This document shows positions 46,984 to 56,205 of a DNA stretch of 64,000 bases, in pieces (the stretch's first letter is position 1; every line of letters begins with the position of its first letter). A program made the translations under genes and the position numbers. Source of the stretch: Pricia antarctica (lineage in GTDB: Bacteria; Bacteroidota; Bacteroidia; Flavobacteriales; Flavobacteriaceae); contig DRGL01000009.1 of NCBI GenBank assembly GCA_011050085.1, positions 38,586 to 102,585 on the forward strand, given 5' to 3'. The notes beneath the pieces are model-generated. The model made no database searches. It saw only the letters and a list, made by a program, of their open reading frames with translations, and was not told the origin of the DNA.

Positions 46984-47138
46984 ACCGGTCCATTTTTTGT
47001 AAAAAAGATTGTGCCCAAACTATAAACGGCATATCTATGCGCAACAAGATACTTATTTATGGATAGTTTCATTTTGTCTTACCCCCTTTCAGATGGCAGA
47101 TTCCATAAGATCCTTCTTTATCTGTGTCCACAGTAGCA

Positions 47139-48398
47139 TCAACCTCTAGCGGCAATGGATTTCATCGCAGCTATAAAAGTATCCAATTCTGCTGTGGTCG
47201 TATATACATTTGGCGTAATGCGACAACCCTGAACGTTAGCATAATCAACCCCTACCGTAAATATAGCAAACTCTTTCAACAAGATTTGGGCCAAGTTTTC
47301 TGGAGTAATATTTTTGACGCCTACACTGGCAATGCCACAGCTACGGTGTTCTTCAATAGGCGTATTGATAATTATATTGGGTACATCGCGAAGTGTATCG
47401 CTCCAATATCGCTGTAAATAGCGCATTCTTTTTTCTTTCCGTCCAAGTCCAATAAGGTCCAGATAATCAAGTGCATCCCCGATTGCCAAATCAGTGGCGA
47501 CCGGGTGGGTACCGGTGTGGTTCAATCGCCTGATATCATTCGGTTCTTTCTGATGCTCCGCCAATAAAGGCCAAATTTTTGAGATTTTTTCCTTTTTAAC
47601 GACCAAAAGACCAGCGCCTAAAGGGGCACTTAGCCATTTGTGAAGGCTAGATCCATAATAATCACAATCCATCGCTTCAAAATCACATTCGATATGGCCG
47701 ACACAATGTGCACCGTCGACCATGACATCTACCCCATACCCATGCGCCATATCACATATTTTTCTAACGGGTAGAATTTGACCGGTGATATTTATCATTT
47801 GGCTGACCATGATCAGTTTGGTATCATCTGAAATTTGCGATTCGTAGATCGATACGATCTCAGCATCGTTCTTTGGGTGGTTTGGTATGGAAACTACCTT
47901 ATTTTTAATTCCATAGCGTTTGGCGACCAATTCAAATTGTATTTGCATTGCTCCATAATCCTGTTCGGCATAAATGGCCTCATTTCCTTTTTCCCATGGA
48001 AAACCACTGATTACCAAATCCAAAGATTCCGTCGTATTCCTTGTAATTACGGTAGTCTCAGGGTCAGCTTGCACCAACTTCGCCACCCGTGCCGCCACCT
48101 TGGCCTTATTATCCCATTGCACGGTTCGCATATAGTGGCTCGCTTCATAGTTAACGGTCTCGATATGCTTCTGATACTTTTTCAATATCGGCTGTGGAAT
48201 AAAATTGTAGTAACCGTTTTCTAGATTGATATAATCGGGTTTTAGAAAATAGTCTTGGCGAATTCTTTTCCAAAATGCATCATCTTCCAGGTTGTCGTAT
48301 CCTTCATGCGCTATCGGTGAATCCTTGATATCAAAAGATAAAAAGGGAAGCGCCATAGCGGCTTGTCCCACCTGTTTTAGAAACTTTCTTTTTTCCAT
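47139..48398 (-). CDS. PLP-dependent class V aminotransferase (isopenicillin-N-epimerase-like)
   Basis: The 419-residue protein has an N-terminal segment (KRKFLKQVGQAAMALPFLSF) like a Tat-type signal, though lacking the twin Arg. The class V fold shows in VITRNTTESLDLVI, VDGAHCVGHIECDF and the PLP lysine in GSSLHKWLSAPLGAGLLVV. It resembles cysteine desulfurase/epimerase-like proteins of Bacteroidota whose substrate is not established. It may act with the neighbouring sulfatase, but that is only positional. Confidence 0.8.
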   Translation of the reverse strand: MEKRKFLKQVGQAAMALPFLSFDIKDSPIAHEGYDNLEDDAFWKRIRQDYFLKPDYINLENGYYNFIPQPILKKYQKHIETVNYEASHYMRTVQWDNKAKVAARVAKLVQADPETTVITRNTTESLDLVISGFPWEKGNEAIYAEQDYGAMQIQFELVAKRYGIKNKVVSIPNHPKNDAEIVSIYESQISDDTKLIMVSQMINITGQILPVRKICDMAHGYGVDVMVDGAHCVGHIECDFEAMDCDYYGSSLHKWLSAPLGAGLLVVKKEKISKIWPLLAEHQKEPNDIRRLNHTGTHPVATDLAIGDALDYLDLIGLGRKEKRMRYLQRYWSDTLRDVPNIIINTPIEEHRSCGIASVGVKNITPENLAQILLKEFAIFTVGVDYANVQGCRITPNVYTTTAELDTFIAAMKSIAARG

Positions 48399-48605
48399 AA
48401 TGCTCGGTTTAGGGAAGAAGATAGGACAGATTTTTATACTATATATCTTTTGGATATACTATTAGGATGTTCTTATTTTATCCGTTTAGTGGAGTAGGAA
48501 TTCATAAAAATAACCTCAAAAAATGCATATATGCCTAAGGTTAATAAAAAGCTACCTCGCAATACCCCATATGCTAGTATTTTCGGAATTCTGATTATAA
48601 TTCGG

Positions 48606-49421
48606 TTATCCAAGTTGTCCTTTTTCCTTTAAAAAATCAAAAATCAGCGTATCTACTTCCGAGACCATATGCTTATCCTTATAATTTAGCCATACCATTT
48701 CCGCAATCTCCATATTGGGCAACAATTTTCCTTCATAACAAGCCGTGTAGCAGGTCATCCGTACTAAAATACCAGGTTTATGGCCATCGGCCTGGGCCTC
48801 GAAAATACCAATAAAATATAAGGACATTACATCGATTTCCACACTCAGTTCCTCCATAATTTCACGAGATAGTGCTTTGGCATCGTTTTCCCCATGCTCC
48901 CGTTTTCCACCCGGAATATAATATTTTTCGCGGCCTTCGGTACGAGTCATTAGAATACGACCGTCTATAATATGTACCCATGCCAGTTTGTCGATAATTT
49001 GTTCGGAAGGTTCTATATAGTAATCGATGGAATTTAAGGAATGGTTGGGATCCAAAGTATCGAGTAGTTTATCGATGGAGTTTCCGAATGCTGTCAGGGT
49101 GCCCAATTTTTTATTCCGTCCCAAAGCACTAGAAATGGTCTCATCCCGGTTTCCGAAATTATAGCGTCCTTTTTTGACCCACAGTGAATTTAGTAGATGT
49201 TGCATTATTACATTGCCCAGTTGATCAACCGAAATTGCGATTTTGAGTAGAAATTCGCCTATGCCTTTAGTTCCGTTCCTAACAAAACTGTGTAAGAGAC
49301 CGTAAACAAGACCGATAGGTCCGGAAATGGCTAATAGAACGATGGATATTAAAAAAAGTAACACGCCAATAAACGGATTAACTTTTTTATCGGCCTTGTA
49401 AACACGTTTTTTTATAATCAT
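48606..49421 (-). CDS. NUDIX hydrolase with N-terminal membrane segments
   Basis: The 271-residue protein has two hydrophobic stretches in its first 60 residues (FIGVLLFLISIVLLAISGPI, GLVYGLL). A NUDIX domain lies in its C-terminal half, with the box GGKREHGENDAKALSREIME then ELSVEI. NUDIX enzymes cleave nucleoside diphosphates linked to another moiety. The membrane part suggests an unusual location. The substrate is unknown. Confidence 0.8.
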   Translation of the reverse strand: MIIKKRVYKADKKVNPFIGVLLFLISIVLLAISGPIGLVYGLLHSFVRNGTKGIGEFLLKIAISVDQLGNVIMQHLLNSLWVKKGRYNFGNRDETISSALGRNKKLGTLTAFGNSIDKLLDTLDPNHSLNSIDYYIEPSEQIIDKLAWVHIIDGRILMTRTEGREKYYIPGGKREHGENDAKALSREIMEELSVEIDVMSLYFIGIFEAQADGHKPGILVRMTCYTACYEGKLLPNMEIAEMVWLNYKDKHMVSEVDTLIFDFLKEKGQLG

Positions 49422-49582
49422 CAGCAGGAAAGAAATGTAGGGTTAAAGTTACAAATAGGAGATAAGAAGTTACACCTATACTTCCTTAATTTTAACTCCC
49501 CCTGAATTATTTTGCGTTAGCCTTTTTGTTGAAAAAGCCATAGATAGCACCTATATTACCTATTTTTATAGAAAACAATAGT

Positions 49583-50566
49583 ATGGGTATTACGTTCAGG
49601 TTGTTTGCCGTTGGTGCATCTTCAGGTGGACGCACCGCCATTACGAAGTTTCTATCTGAAATACCGGGTACGATCAATGCGGCTTTCGTGGTTGCGGTAC
49701 ATGGTGCCTTTGACACTCCATCTTTTTTTGCCGGGGTACTGGGGCAAAAAACTGAATTGGGTGTAGTAGAAGCCTCTCAAGGTCTATCAATCGAACCGGG
49801 TATGGTTTACATTGCTAAACCTAACCATCACCTATTTGTACATGAAGGTAAAATATTGCTTTCTAAAGGACCCCGTGAGAATCTGTTTAGACCTTCTATC
49901 GATGTTCTTTTTCGATCTGCCGCCGTGGCCTATGGCAATCGCTGTGTAGGAATTTTGTTGACCGGTAGGTTGAACGATGGTACAACGGGACTTGAAGCAA
50001 TAAAGAAATGTGGGGGCAGGGCCATTGTGCAAAACCCGAAGACAGCCGAATATTCCGATATGCCTGGTTTTGCGCGAGAGACCGTCGATATTGATTATGT
50101 GGTTGATTTGGAAGACTTGGCCGAGGTCATTCAGAACATTATGCATGAAGATTTACCGCTTGCAAAAGAGATATCTTCCAAGCTGATTAAAGAAAATTGT
50201 ATTGCAACCAAAATCGAAAGTCAAATCGCAACCGAAGAAATTTTGGGGCATCAGGTGCCCATCAGTTGTTCAACCTGTGGCGGACCCTTGTGGAAAATGG
50301 AAGATTCCAAAATCGACCGATACCGCTGCCATGTGGGCCATGCCTTTACCCAAGAGGCTTTGCTAAAGAGCCAGAACGAAGCGCTTGAAGAGGCCTTATG
50401 GGTGTCTCTGCGTACCCTCGAGGAAAAGCGGATGCTATTAAAACGTATTTCCAATGATTACTCAGATCGTGGATCTAAGTCTTTGGCAAGATCATACAGT
50501 GATAAAATTGATGAAGTTTCAAAACATATTGGTAAATTACGAACCGTTCTACAACTCAAGGATTAA
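49583..50566 (+). CDS. CheB-type methylesterase with C-terminal zinc-ribbon
   Basis: The 327-residue protein has a CheB catalytic domain: Ser in VGASSGG, His in VAVHGAF, Asp in LLTGRLNDGTTGLEA. There is no receiver domain. Residues about 230-265 carry SCSTCGG and RCHVGHAF, a C-x2-C / C-x2-H zinc-binding pattern. In non-flagellated Bacteroidota such CheB proteins accompany CheR-kinase fusions and act in two-component signalling rather than flagellar chemotaxis. The next gene begins with a related CheB domain, so this is a duplication. Confidence 0.88.
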   Translation: MGITFRLFAVGASSGGRTAITKFLSEIPGTINAAFVVAVHGAFDTPSFFAGVLGQKTELGVVEASQGLSIEPGMVYIAKPNHHLFVHEGKILLSKGPRENLFRPSIDVLFRSAAVAYGNRCVGILLTGRLNDGTTGLEAIKKCGGRAIVQNPKTAEYSDMPGFARETVDIDYVVDLEDLAEVIQNIMHEDLPLAKEISSKLIKENCIATKIESQIATEEILGHQVPISCSTCGGPLWKMEDSKIDRYRCHVGHAFTQEALLKSQNEALEEALWVSLRTLEEKRMLLKRISNDYSDRGSKSLARSYSDKIDEVSKHIGKLRTVLQLKD

Positions 50567-50592
50567 ATTAAATCCGGATAAACTATTTTTTC

Positions 50593-53097
50593 ATGACCAA
50601 ATCGACCGAGAAAGCACCCCAAAATAATAAGGAGCTTTTTGTTGTCGGAGTCGGCGCTTCGGCCGGAGGCCTTGATGCCATTTCAAAGTTTTTGAGCAGT
50701 TTTAACGGGGTTGACATGGAGTTTTGTGTAGTCATCGTAATGCACTTGAGTCCCGATTATAAAAGTGAGTTAACCTCCATTCTAGGCAAGCGTTGTAAAT
50801 GGCCAGTAATAACCGCTGAGAACGACATCGAAATGAAGGCCCGTAGTATCTATGTGACTCCTCAAAACAGCAACATCCACGTAGAGGGGAGCAGACTAAT
50901 GCTCGATACCCTTCCCCAAAAATATTCATCGGCACCATCAATCGATACTTTCTTTGCCACATTGGCTAGTAGTAAGGCACGAAAAAGTATTGGAATCGTG
51001 CTTTCTGGTTTCGGCAGTGATGGATCAGAGGGCATCAAAGCGATTAAAAGGCACAATGGATTTACCATGGCGCAATTGCCCGAGACCGCCGAGCATCGAG
51101 ATATGCCGACTTCGGCGATGGCTACTGGTGATGTTGACCTAACGATTCCAGCAGAACAGATGTTCGATGAAATTGCTCAGTACATAACCAACAGCCATAC
51201 CATCGCACAAACTGTCGAGCCGAACAAAAAAAGTATGGACGCGATTTTCGAATTACTGGAAAAACGTTCCGGCACCGACTTTTCCCTTTACAAACCCACG
51301 ACAATAATGCGGCGTATCAATCACCGTATGGCCAACTTGCAATTGGGATCGTTGGTAGAATATTTTGAAATGATCAAAAATTCTCCCAGAGAGCTCGATG
51401 TGCTCTTTGAAACGGTTCTGATTGGCGTAACTGAATTCTTTAGGGATACTGAGGCCTATGCGGGTCTAAAAAAGTATCTTGAAATTATGTTGAACGACAA
51501 AAATTCGGGTGATTCCATTCGAATTTGGAGCGTAGGTTGTGCCACGGGTCAAGAACCGTATTCAGTGGGTATTCTGTTGCACGAACTATTGGGGAAGACC
51601 ATCAACCAATATCACATACAGGTCTTTGCTTCAGATATCGATGAAAAAGCCCTGAATTTTGGGCGTAAAGGTATTTACCCTAAAGAAAGTCTTGAAAGTA
51701 TGCCTCCCGACTTAGTAAAACGATATTTCGAGCCTAGGGGAGAACATCATTTTGAAATTGTCAAAGAAATCAAACAGCACACGCTTTTTACCCGGCACGA
51801 TATATCGAACGACCCTCCGTTCGTTAAATTGGACTTAATTACCTGTCGAAATTTGCTTATCTATTTTAATAATGACTTACAAAAACAGTCTTTTCAAATT
51901 TTTCACTATTCCTTACGTCCACATGGGCTTTTATTCTTAGGCAAATCGGAAAGCGTAAGCGTGGCAGCAGACCTGTTTACAACTACTGATTCGAAAAAGA
52001 TTTTTCGAAAGGCTGATGCCACATTGAACTATCAATTACGTTTCTCTAGGTTTAAGAATCAAAGAGAAAGAATGGCTTCGGAGAAACAAAAGGATAAGGT
52101 TCGAAATATGTCTATCATCGATGTTGCCAAAGAGACCCTTTACTATAAATTCGAACATCCTTTTGTCATCGTTAATGGTCAATCTGAAATAAAGGAGGTA
52201 CACGGTAGCCTTCGCCTATATCTTGAGATTGGCCAGGGTACCATGAATGCAAATTTGCATAAGATGGCCAATCCTGAGTTGGTCACAGTTCTAAAAGCCC
52301 TACAAGCACAGGTTAAAAAGACAGGGGTACCACATCTAAGCCATATCGTAAAATTCAATTTATATGACAATGACCATTACTTACGCATTCGTATTGCACC
52401 TCTAATTTACATGGTTAGGGAGGAACAATATTATCTGGTTATGTTCCAAAAAGTAGAGCCCAGTGACCAAATTCTCGATTTGGAGAAAAAATTGAACACT
52501 CAAGATTTTGTTGACTTACGGATTAAGGAGCTTGAAGATGAATTGGCCTCGACCAAAGAACATCTACAGATTTTTACAGAAGAGCTCGAAGCTACCAACG
52601 AAGAATTACAGACGATTAACGAAGAGTTGCAAAGTGCCAATGAAGAACTAAAATCGAGTAATGAGGAGCTTGAGACAAGCAATGAAGAACTACAATCAGC
52701 CAATGAAGAGTTGAACACCGCAAACCATGAGATGCGCTTAGCAAACGAAGAGTTGGTGAAGAAAGAAAATGAGCTTCAAGAAGAAAAGGAGACCAGTCAG
52801 CGCAATGAAATATTTTATCGTACCATATCCGAGAACATTCCCAATGGTGCCGTGGGTATTTTGAATAAAAACCTCGAAATTGATTATGTGGCCGGTAAAG
52901 TTTTCGACAATTTAGAGACCAATCCTGAAGATTATATTGGTAGAAAGTTTCACACAATGTTACCCGTACAAAACGAAGCGCAAAAATTACGGCAACTTTG
53001 TGAAGAAACTCTAAAAGGCAAATCGGGCTTTTTGGAAATACGTTTTGATCAAAAAATATTACGAGATACAAACTGTCCCACTACCACTTTCCGATGA
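50593..53097 (+). CDS. CheB-CheR fusion with coiled coil and PAS start (first part of split sensor)
   Basis: The 834 residues contain: CheB (VGVGASAGGLDA, VIVMHLSPD, VLSGFGSDGSEG); CheR methyltransferase (FSLYKPTTIMRRINHRMANL, IWSVGCATGQEPYSVGILLH, LITCRNLLIYFN); a Glu/Asn-rich coiled coil of ELxxxNEE-type repeats at about 660-720; and the beginning of a PAS domain. The frame is lost at the A6 run (53051-53056). Removing one A continues RFDQKYYEIQTVPLPLSDEN into the next frame. As read it ends with a foreign tail (ILRDTNCPTTTFR). Confidence 0.85.
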   Translation: MTKSTEKAPQNNKELFVVGVGASAGGLDAISKFLSSFNGVDMEFCVVIVMHLSPDYKSELTSILGKRCKWPVITAENDIEMKARSIYVTPQNSNIHVEGSRLMLDTLPQKYSSAPSIDTFFATLASSKARKSIGIVLSGFGSDGSEGIKAIKRHNGFTMAQLPETAEHRDMPTSAMATGDVDLTIPAEQMFDEIAQYITNSHTIAQTVEPNKKSMDAIFELLEKRSGTDFSLYKPTTIMRRINHRMANLQLGSLVEYFEMIKNSPRELDVLFETVLIGVTEFFRDTEAYAGLKKYLEIMLNDKNSGDSIRIWSVGCATGQEPYSVGILLHELLGKTINQYHIQVFASDIDEKALNFGRKGIYPKESLESMPPDLVKRYFEPRGEHHFEIVKEIKQHTLFTRHDISNDPPFVKLDLITCRNLLIYFNNDLQKQSFQIFHYSLRPHGLLFLGKSESVSVAADLFTTTDSKKIFRKADATLNYQLRFSRFKNQRERMASEKQKDKVRNMSIIDVAKETLYYKFEHPFVIVNGQSEIKEVHGSLRLYLEIGQGTMNANLHKMANPELVTVLKALQAQVKKTGVPHLSHIVKFNLYDNDHYLRIRIAPLIYMVREEQYYLVMFQKVEPSDQILDLEKKLNTQDFVDLRIKELEDELASTKEHLQIFTEELEATNEELQTINEELQSANEELKSSNEELETSNEELQSANEELNTANHEMRLANEELVKKENELQEEKETSQRNEIFYRTISENIPNGAVGILNKNLEIDYVAGKVFDNLETNPEDYIGRKFHTMLPVQNEAQKLRQLCEETLKGKSGFLEIRFDQKILRDTNCPTTTFR

Positions 53098-54670
53098 GAA
53101 CGAGCCAAAAATTCTTTATTTATCCCAAGATGTTACTGAAGATAGAAAAAACCGATTGATGCTTGATGCTGCCTTACAAGCTGCAAAACTGGTCGTTTTT
53201 GAATATAATTTTTATAATGATTTGATAACTGGTAACGATGCCCTGAGGGAACTCTTTGAATTTGACACTGAAAAGCCAATCAAACTTAATGACATTGACC
53301 AAAAGCTGCATCCGGAAGATAAAAGTAAGTGGAAATCTATTTTAAAGAAGGGTATAAAGACTGGAGAATTTCATGAAGAATTTCGATTACAGTTAAAAAA
53401 TGGTACCAAACACATTCGCGTTACGGGCAAAATCCAGTTCGATATAGACAAATTCCCCCAATCGGCCATCGCCACCGTTTTGGATATTACCGAAGACAAA
53501 CAACTATTGTACAAGATTTCGGAAAGTGAGGAACGCTTTAGGCGAATTGCAGATTCAGCACCCGTCACGATTTGGATAACAGACGGCGATGACAAATGCA
53601 CCTATATCAACCAGACCTGGCTCGAATATACCGGCAGCGATCTTGAGGATTGTTTGAATGACGGTTGGCTGAAATATATCCATCCTGAAGACCGGCGTCG
53701 CGCAATGGAAAGTTTTCTAGTTGCCTCCGAAGAAAGGGAAGCCTTTGAACTCGAATATATGGTGCAAGGAAAAGATGGTAGTTATGGCTGGTTTTTGAAC
53801 CGGGCGCATCCTAGATTCGACGAAGACGGCACCTTCGATGGCTTCGTCGGTGTGAACATTAACATTACCGAGCAAAAGGAATTTTCTCAAGAACTTAAGA
53901 AACAGGTTGCTGAACGAACCGACGAACTTGAAAAGTCGAACGAAGAACTGGTAAAACTGAATATGAATCTAGAGGAATATGCTCATGTGGCGAGCCATGA
54001 TCTCCAAGAACCTGTTCGCAAAATCCGTACGTTCAACTCCCTGCTTTTAGATAAAAAGGACGATGTAGAAACGGTGGCGAAATATGGTGAAAAAATCGAA
54101 AAATCGGCGGAGCGAATGACAAATTTAATTCGTAATATTTTGGATTATAGCCGTCTTCGCGAAGGGCAATCCGGACTTGAATTTTTAGATCTTGACGAAA
54201 TCTTGGAAGAATTGGAATCTGACCTGGAATTAATGATCGAGGAGAACGACGTTAATATATCGTCGGGAAAACTGGGAACCATTTACGGTGTTAAAATCCA
54301 GATTTTTCAATTATTTGCAAATCTTGTTCGAAATAGTATCAAATTCAATTCCAATAAACCAAGCATTTCAATAACGGCTTCTACAATTAAAGGCGAAAAG
54401 ATTGAAGCGGGCTTTAACGCTGAAGTTGAAACAAAGTATAAGAAATTAACCTTTGTCGACAACGGAATCGGATTTGCCAATGATCAGAGAGAAACTATCT
54501 TTAAACCATTTAAGCGACTACACTCCAGAAACGAATATTCGGGTACAGGCATTGGACTCGCCATCTGTAAGCGTATCGTTGATTTTCACCAAGGCTTTAT
54601 CGATGTGAAAAGTGAAGAAGGTAAAGGGTCGGAATTTTCGGTCTATTTCCCAATTGAATCCGAAAAATAG
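53045..54670 (+). CDS. PAS-PAS histidine kinase (second part of split sensor)
   Basis: It overlaps the CheB-CheR frame by 53 bases and is best read as its continuation, as described there. The 541 residues have PAS domains (GNDALRELFEF; RIADSAPVTIWITDGDDKCT). The kinase dimerisation motif is HVASHDLQEPVRKIRTFNSL, and the ATPase has NLVRNSIKFN (N box), VDNGIGFA and GTGIGLAICKRI. ATG 53045 would start inside the PAS domain, so it is unlikely to be the true start of a separate protein. Together the two parts make a sensor of about 1360 residues. Confidence 0.85.
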   Translation: MIKKYYEIQTVPLPLSDENEPKILYLSQDVTEDRKNRLMLDAALQAAKLVVFEYNFYNDLITGNDALRELFEFDTEKPIKLNDIDQKLHPEDKSKWKSILKKGIKTGEFHEEFRLQLKNGTKHIRVTGKIQFDIDKFPQSAIATVLDITEDKQLLYKISESEERFRRIADSAPVTIWITDGDDKCTYINQTWLEYTGSDLEDCLNDGWLKYIHPEDRRRAMESFLVASEEREAFELEYMVQGKDGSYGWFLNRAHPRFDEDGTFDGFVGVNINITEQKEFSQELKKQVAERTDELEKSNEELVKLNMNLEEYAHVASHDLQEPVRKIRTFNSLLLDKKDDVETVAKYGEKIEKSAERMTNLIRNILDYSRLREGQSGLEFLDLDEILEELESDLELMIEENDVNISSGKLGTIYGVKIQIFQLFANLVRNSIKFNSNKPSISITASTIKGEKIEAGFNAEVETKYKKLTFVDNGIGFANDQRETIFKPFKRLHSRNEYSGTGIGLAICKRIVDFHQGFIDVKSEEGKGSEFSVYFPIESEK

Positions 54671-54676
54671 ACTGGT

Positions 54677-55132
54677 TTAAGGCTTTAACAAAAAAGGTAA
54701 TTTGTCAAGTGAGGCACAGGGGTTTTTCCAGTCCGTATCGATAACTTTTTGTAGAATCTCTTTGAGTTTTCGGTGGCTAGAAGGTTTTTGGATAAAGCCG
54801 TCGGCACCGATTTCATACGCTTTTTGAACGTCATTTGAATAATCACTCGTAGAGTACATTAGTACGCACAGCTGTCTTAACCGAGAGTCTGCACGAATTT
54901 CCCGAAGGCTTTGATGTCCATCTTTATGCGGCATGTTTATATCCAAAAAAAGAATATCGGGCAGGGGGTTGCTCGTATCGGAAAGATAATCCATTAATTG
55001 TTTTCCATCATTTAGGGTGAGCACCTTAGCATCTCTTTCCAAATCTTTGATGGTCTCTTCGAAAATTTCGCGGTCATCTTCGTCATCGTCCGTCAATAGT
55101 ATAAAAAAATCCTTATGGGGAATTGGTGCCAT
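54677..55132 (-). CDS. Single-domain response regulator
   Basis: The 151-residue receiver has the acidic pocket TDDDEDDRE, the phosphoacceptor Asp in LFLDINMPHKDG, the conserved YSTSDYS and the Lys in IQKPSS. It has no output domain. It is encoded convergently, six bases from the kinase stop, so it is probably the partner of the split sensor. Confidence 0.9.
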   Translation of the reverse strand: MAPIPHKDFFILLTDDDEDDREIFEETIKDLERDAKVLTLNDGKQLMDYLSDTSNPLPDILFLDINMPHKDGHQSLREIRADSRLRQLCVLMYSTSDYSNDVQKAYEIGADGFIQKPSSHRKLKEILQKVIDTDWKNPCASLDKLPFLLKP

Positions 55133-55358
55133 GTATAGTTGTAAGTAAGAGAGATAGTTAGTTCAGGGTAAATATACCCTAAAAAATAGTATGTGCAATT
55201 TGCATCCCATATTTTGAAATTGGTATCTGACCATTATATTAGGTCCGCCCATATGAGAAAATATAAAATCAAAATGAGAGAACTAACCTAAAGCTGCACC
55301 TTAAATCGCCACCACTTTTTACATTTTGTAATAATTAAAGCTTACAAAAATTTTCAAG

Positions 55359-56042
55359 TTAAACCGCCCGCTGCACCACTTCAAATATTTTGTTTCCGTC
55401 ACACTTTAAAGTCTTCGAAGGATATTTTAGAATAAGTGCGTAATCATGGGTTGCCATTAGTATGGTTCGTCCCGATTTATGTATTTCCTGGAGTACTTTC
55501 ATAACCTCAACACTGGTTTGCGGATCAAGGTTTCCGGTTGGCTCATCGGCCAAGATCAGCTCGGGATCGTTGAGCAAGGCACGGGCGATGGCAACACGTT
55601 GTTGCTCGCCCCCAGATAGTTCGTGCGGAAATTTAAAGCCCTTGGTTTTCATGCCTACCTTACCGAGCACATCTTCGATTTTCAGGGCCATTTTATGGGA
55701 ATCTTTCCATCCTGTAGCCTTTAATACGAACGAAAGGTTGTTGTTGATGTTGCGATCCGGTAGCAGCTTGAAATCTTGAAAAACAATGCCTAGTTTACGA
55801 CGTAAAAAAGGAATATCCTTTTCACGCAGTTTGGTCAAGTCGTAGCCTACGATGCTACCGGTACCTTGTCGTAAAGGCAGGTCACCGTAAAGCGTCTTCA
55901 TAAAACTACTTTTTCCGCTGCCCGTTTTTCCGATCAGATATACGAATTCGCCTTTTCTAACATCGAGATTTACATCGTTCAGTATTAGACTTTCCTTTTG
56001 AAAGATGGCGGCATTTTTTAGTTCTAAATTGATTTCGGACAT
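55359..56042 (-). CDS. ftsE: Cell-division ABC ATPase FtsE
   Basis: The 227-residue ABC protein has Walker [11 protein letters not shown], signature [16 protein letters not shown], Walker [13 protein letters not shown] and the His loop MATHDY. FtsE with FtsX controls peptidoglycan hydrolysis at the septum. ftsX is not adjacent here. The start of the sequence ([38 protein letters not shown]) is typical of FtsE rather than of lipid or macrolide exporters. Confidence 0.9.
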   Translation of the reverse strand: MSEINLELKNAAIFQKESLILNDVNLDVRKGEFVYLIGKTGSGKSSFMKTLYGDLPLRQGTGSIVGYDLTKLREKDIPFLRRKLGIVFQDFKLLPDRNINNNLSFVLKATGWKDSHKMALKIEDVLGKVGMKTKGFKFPHELSGGEQQRVAIARALLNDPELILADEPTGNLDPQTSVEVMKVLQEIHKSGRTILMATHDYALILKYPSKTLKCDGNKIFEVVQRAV

Positions 56043-56205
56043 GCTATTTGCGTAGTTATCTATAATTCTTCCTTAAACTCTCTGTCAAAAGTAATATTCT
56101 TTTTTCCTTTGTATCACTAAAAGCGCCCTGCAAACATACTTAGAAACAATATTCGGCGTTATTAAAATTAATATACAGGATAGGCCAACTGTCAGCAAGA
56201 ACACT

